Shown: positions 1 to 7,005, counted from the first letter of the stretch. The stretch: DNA of 46,418 nt from Bacteroidales bacterium (GCA_024401925.1 JAKSKD010000012.1:1-46418); one strand, 5' to 3'. The notes: generated by a model from the sequence alone, not told the origin. Numbers and translations: made by a program.

Positions 1-75
1 ATGCAAAGTAACGTAAAAAATATGGTAAACTCAAATATTTTGAGAAATATTCTCACAGAACACGAGTTTATGCCC

Positions 76-437
76 TTAATCGCCCATACATTTTAAGGAA
101 ATCAACTTCCTGACCAATTGATTGGCGATGTCAAAAAAGACAGCACTTTCAGTACCGTCATCTCGTATTTGACTGATTTTTTGAAGGTATTCTTCCGCGT
201 TATCAAACCAAACGCCCCTTCGTTTGGCCCAATCCTCTATCAGAGATTGCTGGATGATGCCGTCGCCTGCGAGATCATCCGTGCAGTAGATCTCCCGAGA
301 CTCCGACTCTGTTCGAGGACATCCTCTACAGATAATGGCAGCTTGGCATAAGACTCCATATCTCGCTGACAAGCCAGACAATTGTTCTTGTGATATTCGT
401 TCAAATACTGTTGTCCCATTATCAATGTCCCTAGCAA
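76..437 (-). pseudogene. Frame-broken N-terminal remnant of a putative polyvalent protein kinase-like protein
   Basis: Two minus-strand frames appear to be pieces of one gene. The first reads from the ATG at 437 through a segment ending near LSVEDVLEQSR. The second, in another frame from about 340 down to the stop at 76, contains IIQQSLIEDWAKRRGVWFDN and then GTESAVFFD followed by LVRKLISLK. The second part resembles the start of kinase-fold polyvalent proteins of Bacteroidetes mobile elements (an EWAK..G.WF segment followed by a GTE..VY strand-loop-strand). This match is from memory. The catalytic lobe is missing, since the reading frame stops after about 100 residues. A frameshift near 300-340 plus C-terminal loss makes a pseudogene more likely than two small genes. 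It lies beside a toxin-antitoxin module and a duplicated transporter fragment, consistent with an accessory patch. Confidence 0.4.
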
Positions 438-470
438 CTTCTCAATAATTTCTGCAAATATAATAATTAT

Positions 471-597
471 CGTCAGACCGTCAGCACCCGTTTCTGCCGT
501 TGAGTCTCTTCAATATGGGGAACAATGGAACTCCGCATACGACGAAGGAAACGGCCATAGCAGTGATTTCGCTCCACGCATTGAGTCTCATCCATAT
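471..597 (-). repeat. Degenerate partial duplicate of the 3' end of the sodium:solute symporter gene
   Basis: Bases 471-544 align with 2206-2280, starting at CGTCAGACCGTCAGCACCCG, with a few mismatches near 506-520. Bases 545-597 then continue with 2589-2640 (AAGGAAACGGCCATAGCAGT onward). About 300 bases present in the real gene are missing at the junction. The fragment has the same orientation as the intact gene, so the two copies are direct repeats flanking hipT-hipS-hipB. The 168 bases between the kinase remnant and hipT hold little else. Confidence 0.85.
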
Positions 598-605
598 CGA
601 CATTT

Positions 606-1526
606 CTACATTATTTTCAAAAAGGAATTGATTCTTGTGTGATAAATCTTCTGATACTCTTTTTTGAGCTCTTCGCTCAGCAAAGAACGGCTTATCAATA
701 CCTCCGTTTTATCATATATGGTACAGAATCTGTTTATTTCGCTTATGACCGTCGTTTCGTCCAGCCCGATTATTTCCCCGAATTTAATAAAATCCTTTCC
801 GTCCACACCCATTTCTTTATTCCAGCCCGGATACAACCCCTTCTCCAAAGCAAAGATGTATCCGGTCGGGATATGGATTGACGTATTTATCAGATCATAT
901 GCAGGAGACAACTTGTAATCACCCTGAGGTGTTTGCAATACTGAAAAATTCTTGATATGGGCGTCACCATTCGCAAATACGAAATTGAACAGCATCAAAT
1001 CGAAATATTTCACCAATTCTATCCGCCACGCAGGGATATATTTCTTAATGATACCTGCAATATCGACATAATCAACCGCATTATATTTGAAGTCCGCCCC
1101 AGAGTTATCTTTTGAAATTCCAGCCAGAGAGGCAAAATCTTCCTGTTGGATTCTGCTTCCATCCGGTCTTATGTCATATCTTTTGGTGGCATACACCTGT
1201 TCGCCGTTTCGAGTGAAGCATACTGCATTTTCAGCAGTTCGAATCCCATAAACCTGGGAAGCAATCTGCATTGTAAGATTTTCGTTGGCAGGGCTGAAAA
1301 GACGATTCTCCCAATCGCTTAAAACAGGTTTCAGTATATATGTTCCCTGTTCTCCGGGCTCAGTCAACCGAAACTCGCCTTTATCTACTACCGCCGAGTA
1401 TTTGGTCTGGGCGCCAGAAAGCGATAAGTGGCCGCGTCCGCTTGTCAGACTGTTTTTTGACGAAAGCGTATCATACGGCAAAATCCGTGACACTTTCTGC
1501 CCGCCAAACAAAACCTTCTTATTCAT
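606..1526 (-). CDS. hipT: HipT-like kinase toxin (HipA C-terminal domain protein)
   Basis: This 306-aa protein is the kinase half of a split HipA, a Ser/Thr kinase toxin. HipA and HipT of E. coli phosphorylate glutamyl- and tryptophanyl-tRNA synthetase, respectively; the target here is unknown. Visible motifs are a Gly-rich loop SLSGAQTK (residues 35-42) with an S-x-S pair like the autophosphorylated serines of HipT, an ATP-contacting lysine in YILKP (about 66), a catalytic loop NGDAHIKN (186-193, Asp188 and Asn193), and the metal-binding Asp211 in SPAYDL. It lacks the N-terminal subdomain of classical 440-aa HipA; that piece is encoded by the preceding gene, which it overlaps by 8 bases. All kinase motifs are intact, so the gene looks functional. 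The order B-S-T matches known HipBST systems; assignment to HipBST rather than a generic split HipA is an inference. Confidence 0.85.
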   Translation of the reverse strand: MNKKVLFGGQKVSRILPYDTLSSKNSLTSGRGHLSLSGAQTKYSAVVDKGEFRLTEPGEQGTYILKPVLSDWENRLFSPANENLTMQIASQVYGIRTAENAVCFTRNGEQVYATKRYDIRPDGSRIQQEDFASLAGISKDNSGADFKYNAVDYVDIAGIIKKYIPAWRIELVKYFDLMLFNFVFANGDAHIKNFSVLQTPQGDYKLSPAYDLINTSIHIPTGYIFALEKGLYPGWNKEMGVDGKDFIKFGEIIGLDETTVISEINRFCTIYDKTEVLISRSLLSEELKKEYQKIYHTRINSFLKIM

Positions 1527-1848
1527 CTTCTATTTGTTTTATGGTAACAGCCCCCGGTGTGTCACAGAAGGCAGTTGCAAGAAGTATCCCGAAATCATCA
1601 TCAACATCCACGTGATGAAGAATAGCCTGCAATCTCCTGTTATATCCTTCAGAAAGCATATTGGAAAAAAAGGGGAAAAGGTATGACGAATGATATTCTT
1701 TCCGGCTCTTCGGTAATGTCAGGCTGACTGCCGGAAGCGACGAATCGGCATAGAACACATCATCATACGAAAATGTATACCCTTCTCCCGGTACTTCCTT
1801 CAAAAGGCCGGCATACCGCCCGTTCAAAAAAACCTTTCCCTGTCTCAT
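1519..1848 (-). CDS. hipS: HipS-like protein (HipA N-terminal subdomain 1)
   Basis: This 109-aa protein corresponds to the N-terminal subdomain of HipA, with the features GKVFLNGRYAGLL at the start, YDDVFYADSSLPAVSLTLP in the middle, and FFSNMLSEGYNRRLQA, which matches the PFFxNLLPEG region of HipA. In the tripartite HipBST system of enteropathogenic E. coli the equivalent protein acts as the antitoxin towards HipT; the same role here is inferred from length and order. Its ATG at 1848 overlaps the stop of hipB as ATGA, and its 3' end overlaps hipT by 8 bases, so translation is probably coupled along the operon. No membrane segment or signal peptide is visible. Confidence 0.82.
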   Translation of the reverse strand: MRQGKVFLNGRYAGLLKEVPGEGYTFSYDDVFYADSSLPAVSLTLPKSRKEYHSSYLFPFFSNMLSEGYNRRLQAILHHVDVDDDFGILLATAFCDTPGAVTIKQIEDE

Positions 1849-2045
1849 TGTTCAACAATCTTTACCGTCAGCTCCATTCCTATAATCTTCAGGACCTTCT
1901 CAATGGTCTGGATTGTGGGATTCCCCTCTCCTCTTTCTATTTGTGTAAGGGTATTGATATTTACTTCGGCCATCTGTGCAAGTTTACCCTGCGTAATGCC
2001 GAAATCCCTTCTTCTTGTTTTAATGATTTCCCCAATTTTCTCCAT
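1845..2045 (-). CDS. hipB: HipB-like XRE-family transcriptional regulator
   Basis: This 66-aa protein is a single helix-turn-helix domain of the Cro/C1 (XRE) class: IGEIIKTRRRDFGITQGKL forms helices 1-2, and LAQMAEVNINTLTQIERGEG is the recognition region with the typical IERGE ending. I chose the ATG at 2045 over the in-frame GTG at 2054; the longer form adds only three residues. It is expected to repress the three-gene operon and, with HipS, to keep HipT in check. A 14-bp palindrome lies about 70 bases upstream of the start and is a likely operator. The gene is first in the operon and shares the ATGA overlap with hipS. Confidence 0.85.
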   Translation of the reverse strand: MEKIGEIIKTRRRDFGITQGKLAQMAEVNINTLTQIERGEGNPTIQTIEKVLKIIGMELTVKIVEQ

Positions 2046-2074
2046 TAAAATCACAATATATTAGGAATACGCCG

Positions 2075-2082
2075 CAAATATA
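2075..2082 (-). promoter_or_regulatory. -7 promoter element of the hipB-hipS-hipT operon
   Basis: Read on the minus strand the bases are TATATTTG, an exact match to the Bacteroidetes -7 consensus TAnnTTTG, 29 bases before the chosen hipB ATG. No well-spaced -33 TTTG was found; the nearest TTTG (2093-2096) is only 10 bases upstream. Confidence 0.6.
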
Positions 2083-2106
2083 ACATTTTTTTCAAAGAAA
2101 AGAGAC

Positions 2107-2126
2107 GGAATTCCTATTATAATAGG
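2107..2126. promoter_or_regulatory. Palindromic operator candidate for HipB
   Basis: CCTATTATAATAGG (2113-2126) is a perfect 14-bp palindrome, overlapped by a second 8-bp palindrome GGAATTCC (2107-2114). The CCTAT...ATAGG half sites resemble the TATCC/GGATA half sites of E. coli HipB operators, and an ATTCCTA half site recurs nearer the gene at about 2060-2067. The position just upstream of the -7 element fits autorepression. Confidence 0.55.
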
Positions 2127-2159
2127 TAAAATTGTGATCAGACCTCCGACGGCTAAAGA

Positions 2160-2204
2160 TCAAGCGCTGCACCGAGCTCGATGAAGCGGCTCGCTTGCGC
2201 TTGA
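2160..2204 (-). terminator. Stem-loop just after the symporter gene
   Basis: TCAAGCGC (2160-2167) pairs perfectly with GCGCTTGA (2197-2204), and inside it CGAGC (2173-2177) pairs with GCTCG (2189-2193), leaving an 11-base loop. It begins 12 bases after the symporter stop codon on the minus strand. No U-run follows, so it may be a 3'-end stabiliser or a factor-dependent terminator rather than a classical intrinsic one. Confidence 0.45.
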
Positions 2205-2215
2205 CCGTCAGACCG

Positions 2216-3946
2216 TCAGCACCCGTTTCTGCCGTTGAGCCTTTTCAAGACCGGGAACAATGGAACTCCGCATACGACGAATGCAACTGTCATTATGATT
2301 GCGAGAGTCGTTTTGCCGTATATCCAATAACCGGTAGCGAACATTGCGGAGTAAACTGCGGCAGAGGCAAGTGTCATAGCGAGCATACCCCAGGCGATGT
2401 CGTGTCGGGTGACTTTTATCCTTCCCCGGAATTCGGCGGCTTTCACCTCCGCGGTAGGGGCGGTTAGCAAAGTTACACTAACCCAGGCGACTGTCGTTAT
2501 TCCCATCACTATCAGCAGATTCTGCCACGAAGCCAGTGCCGGAAGACCGAGGTGGGGATATACCAGCTGAAGGAAACAGGCCACGATGAAGGAAACGGCC
2601 ATAGCAGTGATTTCGCTCCACGCATTGATTCTCATCCAGAACCAGCGCAGCAGATAGATAAGTCCCGTACCCGCTCCTATCTGGAGTATAAGGTTGAATA
2701 CGGTGCCTGCAGAAATGAGGAAGGGGGAAATCAACGCCGTACCTACCATAATTATTATTACGGAGAGCCGTCCTACAAGTATCAGTTCCTTCTCCGAAGC
2801 TTCAGGGCGCACGAACCTTTTCCAGAAGTCATTGGCTATATAGTTCGAGCCCATCGACAGGTGTGCGGCCACGGTTGAAAACAGGGCTCCCATCATAGCT
2901 GCGGCAACCAGCCCGAGCCATCCGTTGGGCACGAAAGTAAGCATCGCCGGATATGCCACATCCCCTTTTATCAGAGACGGATCGATATTCGGGAACGCCT
3001 TCTGCAACGAGAGCAAATCAGGGAACACTATCAAAGACGCAAACGCCGTCAGGTACCAGGGCCAGGGTCTGATTGCATAGTTGACAACCTGATAGAAAAC
3101 AGAGCCTCCCATACAATGGTTCTCGTCCTTTGCGGAAAGCATACGCTGGACGACATACCCGCCACCGCCCGGTTCGCTGCCGGGATACCATACATTCCAC
3201 CATTGAACTGCAATAGGTATGACAAAGGCTGCGACAAATATATCGGGATTGTTGATATCCGGAAAGAATGACATATGTTCAAGGACGGTCGGATTCGAAA
3301 GCAATGCGTGATATCCTCCTACCTGCGGCAGATTCACGGCATAATGCATACCAACGACAGCCCCGACCATTATTATTATAAACAGGAAGAAATCCGTATA
3401 AATCGACCCCCTGAGCCCTCCCAAGGCAGAATAGACTATCGACGCGACACAAGTGACGATAACAACCGTCCATTGATCTACGCCGAAAAGCACCTGCCCT
3501 ATCTTGATCGCGGCAAGGACCACTATGCCTGTCGATATGATATTGAAGATGAATCCGAGGTAAACGGCCCTGAATCCTCTGAGGAAAGCCGCGGCCTTAC
3601 CCGTATAACGCATTTCATAGAATTCGATGTCACTCTTTGCTCCGGAACGCACCCAAAGTTTGGAATAGACGAACACCGTCAGCATTCCGGTAAGAAGGAA
3701 AGCCCACCATTTCCAGTTCTCTCCAAGGTTGGAATTACGGATGTACTCCGTAAACATATTGGCGGAGTTGGTAGAAGTGGACGCCGCGCACATCGATATG
3801 CCGATAAGCCACCAAGGCATAGATTGCCCTGACAGGAAAAAGTCTTTTGCGCTTGATGATGCACGTTTCGAACACCACAGGGCAATCCCGAACATCAAAA
3901 CAAAGAAAAGGGCAATGGTAAGCCAGTCTATCCAATTAAGTAACAT
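2216..3946 (-). CDS. Sodium:solute symporter (SSS family) transporter
   Basis: This 576-aa inner-membrane protein has many hydrophobic segments across its whole length, as expected for the 13-14 transmembrane helices of the SSS family. Supporting features are the start WIDWLTIALFFVLMFGIALW, the segment FFLSGQSMPWWLIGISMCAA typical of helix 2, and the ARxx-like Na+-site region around SALGGLRGSIYTDF. The substrate cannot be read from sequence. It is the last gene of a three-gene operon, 4 bases after the U32-like gene and downstream of the reductive-dehalogenase-like gene, so it probably imports the compound or cofactor precursor these enzymes act on. The stop codon lies inside an 8-bp tandem repeat (GACCGTCA twice, 2203-2218). 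A degenerate copy of its 3' end occurs at 471-597. Confidence 0.9.
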   Translation of the reverse strand: MLLNWIDWLTIALFFVLMFGIALWCSKRASSSAKDFFLSGQSMPWWLIGISMCAASTSTNSANMFTEYIRNSNLGENWKWWAFLLTGMLTVFVYSKLWVRSGAKSDIEFYEMRYTGKAAAFLRGFRAVYLGFIFNIISTGIVVLAAIKIGQVLFGVDQWTVVIVTCVASIVYSALGGLRGSIYTDFFLFIIIMVGAVVGMHYAVNLPQVGGYHALLSNPTVLEHMSFFPDINNPDIFVAAFVIPIAVQWWNVWYPGSEPGGGGYVVQRMLSAKDENHCMGGSVFYQVVNYAIRPWPWYLTAFASLIVFPDLLSLQKAFPNIDPSLIKGDVAYPAMLTFVPNGWLGLVAAAMMGALFSTVAAHLSMGSNYIANDFWKRFVRPEASEKELILVGRLSVIIIMVGTALISPFLISAGTVFNLILQIGAGTGLIYLLRWFWMRINAWSEITAMAVSFIVACFLQLVYPHLGLPALASWQNLLIVMGITTVAWVSVTLLTAPTAEVKAAEFRGRIKVTRHDIAWGMLAMTLASAAVYSAMFATGYWIYGKTTLAIIMTVAFVVCGVPLFPVLKRLNGRNGC

Positions 3947-3950
3947 AAAT

Positions 3951-4970
3951 TTATCGTATTGCTATCCGTTTGAAAACCTCCTCGCAATACCCGCATTCAT
4001 TGCATTCCCTGTCGCACCTGGCGACCGTCTGCGCCCAATCCTCCGGGAACCTTGAATTATCCAGCACTATACCATATTTATAGAATGCAGGAGCGAAACC
4101 AGGTTCGAGCAGATCCAGCAGGTTTCCGTGAAAAGAGCGCGAAGAATATGCATCCAGCACCAATGCCATGCGCTGATGCTGGCGGGTGGCAAGTTTCACG
4201 AAATCGACATAAGGCTCGTACCGGTCGATATCCTCGGGCCTTATCCAGGTGGCCTTGAGGATTTCCGGCAGTTTGGACTCTGATTCGTACATTGTCCAGC
4301 ACAGGTGAGGATTGAAGTTCACGGAGCGTGGCGTCCCCATCGCCTCATAACTGTGGGCGATGAGATTGTCGTGATATGTCTGCCACGGGCAGTTGCGCAG
4401 GCACCCGGAGTTTGCCAGTATGCCCACCGTCTTCCCATTGGAATGAGCCCAGTCGCTGAAACGCTTCACATTGTCGAGGTTCCTGTGCACGTCCCTGCCT
4501 ATGTAAAAAGAGTCGAACCAGGGTGCAAGATAAGCCATAGCCTGCAGGGTGGTTATTCTCATATTGACAGAAGCACGCGTTTCTATTTCAGGAAAACGCT
4601 TCTTAACGACGTGCGCTATGAACGGGGATGCCGCCGTTATGGTTTCCGGCTTGCACCCCCAGGAGTCAAGTTCCTCTATGATGCCCTTCACCCTGAGCTC
4701 CAGTTCCCTGCTCATAGACAGTTCGCCGTAGCAATTGGCGTTCAGCAGCAAATCGAGGCGCATACCAAGACTCTTCAGGGCGACAAGTTCATCGTGAAGC
4801 ACCGTCTTTATCGTCTCGGTGTCATCACCCTCGCCATAGCCGAGAATCGGGCGTCCGCTGGGCTCGCGCACCCAGGGGAAATAGACCTCCTTCACCTGCG
4901 GAAAAGCCGAAACAAGCGAAGAGAATCTCTCCCCTTCGCTTTGATGTCGGTATCCGGCAGCGAAATACAT
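3951..4970 (-). CDS. U32 peptidase-like / UbiV-like iron-sulfur protein
   Basis: This 339-aa cytosolic protein (from the ATG at 4970; an in-frame GTG at 4973 would overlap the upstream stop) resembles the peptidase U32 family. Known members such as UbiU/UbiV and the tRNA-hydroxylation protein TrhP act in prenyl or RNA hydroxylation and bind 4Fe-4S clusters rather than cutting peptides. Visible features are a TIM-barrel-like series of strands (LDLLLNANCYG, TRASVNMRI), the U32 signature region GCLRNCPWQTYHDNLIAHS, and a C-terminal CDRECNECGYC. Together these provide enough cysteines for a cluster. It sits between the dehalogenase-like gene (start-stop overlap) and the symporter (4-base gap), so the three are probably co-transcribed and act together. 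The reaction is unknown. Confidence 0.7.
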   Translation of the reverse strand: MYFAAGYRHQSEGERFSSLVSAFPQVKEVYFPWVREPSGRPILGYGEGDDTETIKTVLHDELVALKSLGMRLDLLLNANCYGELSMSRELELRVKGIIEELDSWGCKPETITAASPFIAHVVKKRFPEIETRASVNMRITTLQAMAYLAPWFDSFYIGRDVHRNLDNVKRFSDWAHSNGKTVGILANSGCLRNCPWQTYHDNLIAHSYEAMGTPRSVNFNPHLCWTMYESESKLPEILKATWIRPEDIDRYEPYVDFVKLATRQHQRMALVLDAYSSRSFHGNLLDLLEPGFAPAFYKYGIVLDNSRFPEDWAQTVARCDRECNECGYCEEVFKRIAIR

Positions 4971-4972
4971 CA

Positions 4973-6088
4973 CTAGTCCATCATAGGATTATACGTAAGA
5001 CCTGCCTCGTTGACCTTCTTTCCGTCTCCTTCAGAATCGACTCCGCTCAGACCTGCTGCTGCGGCGCTGCCATAGTTCTCCTTGGCATTGTATTCGGTCA
5101 TTGCCTTATGGGACTCTATACCTGCACCGTTCTTATAATACTCATAAACCTCAGGATCGATTTCGTAGGGTTTGGAACGATCCATAGTCCAGAAAGGTTT
5201 CTTCGGATCGCGGAACTGGTTGCGGAAAGTCTTTGTAAGCTTGTTCCTCTGCTCCAGATGCGCCATACAGGCTCGTGTACAACCTGCGGCACCTTCTATT
5301 GCACGGCCGTAACCATACTGACGGGGATATTCTGCCTCAAAAGGATTCTGCGCCTTGTCAAGACCGCCCTGCAAGCCGTGCTCGCAAGCCATTTCATCAA
5401 GTTTGCCCCACTCCACTTCGTGGCCGGCAAGAGTCACCTTGACGGATTCATCCTTCGAAATGGCGTGGCCTGCACAATGCGCAACGCACTGTTTGCAGCG
5501 GTCACAAATATGGCCTTCATATATGGGATCCGGTTCCAATTCCGCATCAGTAAGCAATACCACGAAACGTACGCGCGGACCGAATTCGGGAGTAAGGAAC
5601 ACCTTGGACCAGCCGAACTCGCCCATACCTGCCAGATATGCGGCGATGCGGAAATGCACCAGTACGTCGGGATGAGGCTTGCCGGGTTCCACAGGACGGC
5701 TCCAACCTTCGCGGAACTTGCCTGTTACGGTATTGGTGGATTCACCGCCGTTGGCGTTGATAAGAGGAACGACCTCATAGCCGTGGTCTTCCATCCAGTT
5801 GCAGAAAGGCCACATCACCATAGGTCCCCATACCTGATTGATTGCAGCATAGCCCATTGTAGGATATGTGGAAAACAATGTCCCCTCCTCGATACCGCGC
5901 AAAGAACCGCGGGGAATCCTGAACCCGAAGACAATGAAGGATTTCGCACCCGGGAAAATATATCTCGGATCATTCTGTTTCGGAGCTCCTTCCCAACGCT
6001 CCATATTTCCTATTCCGCACAAATCAGCGCCGAAACGCTTTGCCGCTGCCTTTACGTCAGCGCTTGTAAGATCACATTCGTATGCCAT
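4973..6088 (-). CDS. Reductive dehalogenase / epoxyqueuosine reductase-like double 4Fe-4S protein
   Basis: This 371-aa protein belongs to the superfamily of corrinoid reductive dehalogenases and epoxyqueuosine reductase QueG. Residues 148-173 carry the family motif (AAYLAGMGEFGW, then LTPEFGPRVR). A ferredoxin-type cluster motif C-x2-C-x2-C-x3-C lies at Cys195, 198, 201 and 205. Further cysteines at 235, 270 and 274 (AGCTRAC) could bind a second cluster; the usual C-x2-C-x3-CP form is altered. There is no Tat or Sec signal, so it should be cytosolic, unlike respiratory dehalogenases. It is too diverged and in the wrong context to call QueG. It is the first gene of the operon, divergent from iclR, with a TATATTTG promoter element 20 bases before its ATG. 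The substrate is unknown; dependence on cobalamin is an inference from the family. Confidence 0.72.
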   Translation of the reverse strand: MAYECDLTSADVKAAAKRFGADLCGIGNMERWEGAPKQNDPRYIFPGAKSFIVFGFRIPRGSLRGIEEGTLFSTYPTMGYAAINQVWGPMVMWPFCNWMEDHGYEVVPLINANGGESTNTVTGKFREGWSRPVEPGKPHPDVLVHFRIAAYLAGMGEFGWSKVFLTPEFGPRVRFVVLLTDAELEPDPIYEGHICDRCKQCVAHCAGHAISKDESVKVTLAGHEVEWGKLDEMACEHGLQGGLDKAQNPFEAEYPRQYGYGRAIEGAAGCTRACMAHLEQRNKLTKTFRNQFRDPKKPFWTMDRSKPYEIDPEVYEYYKNGAGIESHKAMTEYNAKENYGSAAAAGLSGVDSEGDGKKVNEAGLTYNPMMD

Positions 6089-6108
6089 AATTCTTGACTT
6101 TTATAGTT

Positions 6109-6116
6109 CAAATATA
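6109..6116 (-). promoter_or_regulatory. -7 promoter element of the dehalogenase-like operon
   Basis: On the minus strand the bases read TATATTTG, matching TAnnTTTG, 20 bases upstream of the ATG at 6088. Confidence 0.6.
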
Positions 6117-6149
6117 TATCATATTATTTCTATAATGAAATAAAATTCA

Positions 6150-6157
6150 TAATTTTG
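6150..6157 (+). promoter_or_regulatory. -7 promoter element of the iclR gene
   Basis: TAATTTTG on the plus strand matches TAnnTTTG and lies 54 bases before the iclR ATG, leaving a short leader that contains the palindrome at 6175-6191. Confidence 0.5.
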
Positions 6158-6174
6158 TCAGACCGATAATATAT

Positions 6175-6191
6175 ATTCAATATTATTGAAT
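6175..6191. promoter_or_regulatory. Inverted repeat, candidate IclR operator
   Basis: ATTCAATA-T-TATTGAAT is a perfect inverted repeat with 8-base arms and a one-base centre. It lies between the iclR -7 element and the iclR start in the divergent spacer. A repressor bound here would block transcription of iclR directly and could also influence the divergent operon. Confidence 0.5.
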
Positions 6192-6211
6192 TTTAGTACA
6201 TCTTTATTGTA

Positions 6212-6967
6212 ATGATACAAGTAATTGACAGGGCATTGAACATCCTGGAATTGCTGGGTTCAGACCCTTCAAAAAATTTCGCCCTTGCAGAAATAGCGGA
6301 TATCACGGGATTACAAAAAACAACATGTGCAAATATACTGCAATCATTAGTCTCCCGAGATTATGTAGAGCACAGAAGCAAGCCGACCGGATACAGGCTC
6401 GGCTTCAAGGCTTTCAGACTGGTCAACTCACCAGCTTATTATGAAGCATTAAAGAGCATTGCAGAAGAACAGATGAATACGCTGTTCAATGCTATCGGCG
6501 AGACCACCGTTCTTTCAGTCCTGATAAACGGCAAGAGGATTGTCATATCCGTAAAAGAATGTCAACAGGGAATCACTGCTAGAATAAAACATTCGGCAAA
6601 CCTGTATCGTTCCGCAACAGGTAGGGTAATACTCGCAAATTATCCTAAGGAAAAAGCATCGCGCCTGATAGACAGAATCGGACTTCCAGACCCAGCGGAC
6701 TGGGAAGAAATTTCTACAAAAGACCAACTCAAATCGGCACTGCAAGTAATCCAACAGGAAAAATTCTGTGAAGTACGTAGTTCAGATATCATTGGTCTCG
6801 CTATGCCGATAATCCGCAACGGGATTGCCATCGCAAGCATAGGGGTATGCGTCCCTCTGTTCAGATTTGACGATTATAAAAGAGATTCCATCAAAAAATC
6901 TCTTGAGGCTGCCGCAAAGTCGATAGAAGATAAGATATCGAATGGGATATCAGTTGACATTGTTTAA
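6212..6967 (+). CDS. IclR family transcriptional regulator
   Basis: This 251-aa protein has an N-terminal winged helix-turn-helix (residues about 1-65; VIDRALNILELLG, LAEIADITGLQKTTCANILQ) and a C-terminal IclR effector-binding domain (about 75-245; SANLYRSATGRVILAN, then GLAMPII and IASIGVCVPLFRF). IclR proteins usually control catabolic genes for aromatic or small organic acids and bind the pathway substrate or an intermediate. The gene is divergently transcribed from the dehalogenase-like operon with 123 bases between starts and is very probably its local regulator. A perfect inverted repeat in the spacer is a candidate binding site. Length and domain layout are normal for the family. Confidence 0.88.
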   Translation: MIQVIDRALNILELLGSDPSKNFALAEIADITGLQKTTCANILQSLVSRDYVEHRSKPTGYRLGFKAFRLVNSPAYYEALKSIAEEQMNTLFNAIGETTVLSVLINGKRIVISVKECQQGITARIKHSANLYRSATGRVILANYPKEKASRLIDRIGLPDPADWEEISTKDQLKSALQVIQQEKFCEVRSSDIIGLAMPIIRNGIAIASIGVCVPLFRFDDYKRDSIKKSLEAAAKSIEDKISNGISVDIV

Positions 6968-6975
6968 AATCTTAT

Positions 6976-7004
6976 TACCTTTGCAGCAAGTTATGGTGAA
7001 CCAT
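6976..7004 (+). other. Orphan 5' fragment of a cobalamin-riboswitch promoter/leader
   Basis: These 29 bases differ at only two positions from 40869-40897, which form the -7 box (TACCTTTG) and the first strand of helix P1 of the cobalamin riboswitch upstream of btuB. Here the similarity stops at 7004. No B12-box or aptamer core follows, because the next bases are the 3' end of the ATPase gene on the other strand (stop codon at 7006-7008). It appears to be a leftover of a riboswitch-controlled locus cut by insertion or recombination. It might still initiate antisense RNA into the ATPase gene. Confidence 0.6.
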
Positions 7005-7005
7005 G

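Noticed and set aside
32-46. CTCAAA-TAT-TTTGAG inverted repeat near the left edge, as an insertion-sequence end or terminator
   Set aside because: Only 6-bp AT-rich arms, no transposase nearby and no matching copy elsewhere in the window.
4305-4976. 223-aa plus-strand frame antisense to the U32-like gene
   Set aside because: Antisense shadow without domain similarity or ribosome binding site.
4973-6088. Calling the dehalogenase-like gene queG
   Set aside because: The second cluster motif differs from QueG, the C-terminus lacks the usual HEAT-like region, and the operon context (IclR, U32-like, symporter) does not fit tRNA queuosine synthesis.
5108-6097. 329-aa open frame on the plus strand antisense to the dehalogenase-like gene
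   Set aside because: It mirrors a well-supported gene, has no recognisable domain, and lacks a credible start region. It is a shadow of GC-skewed codon use.
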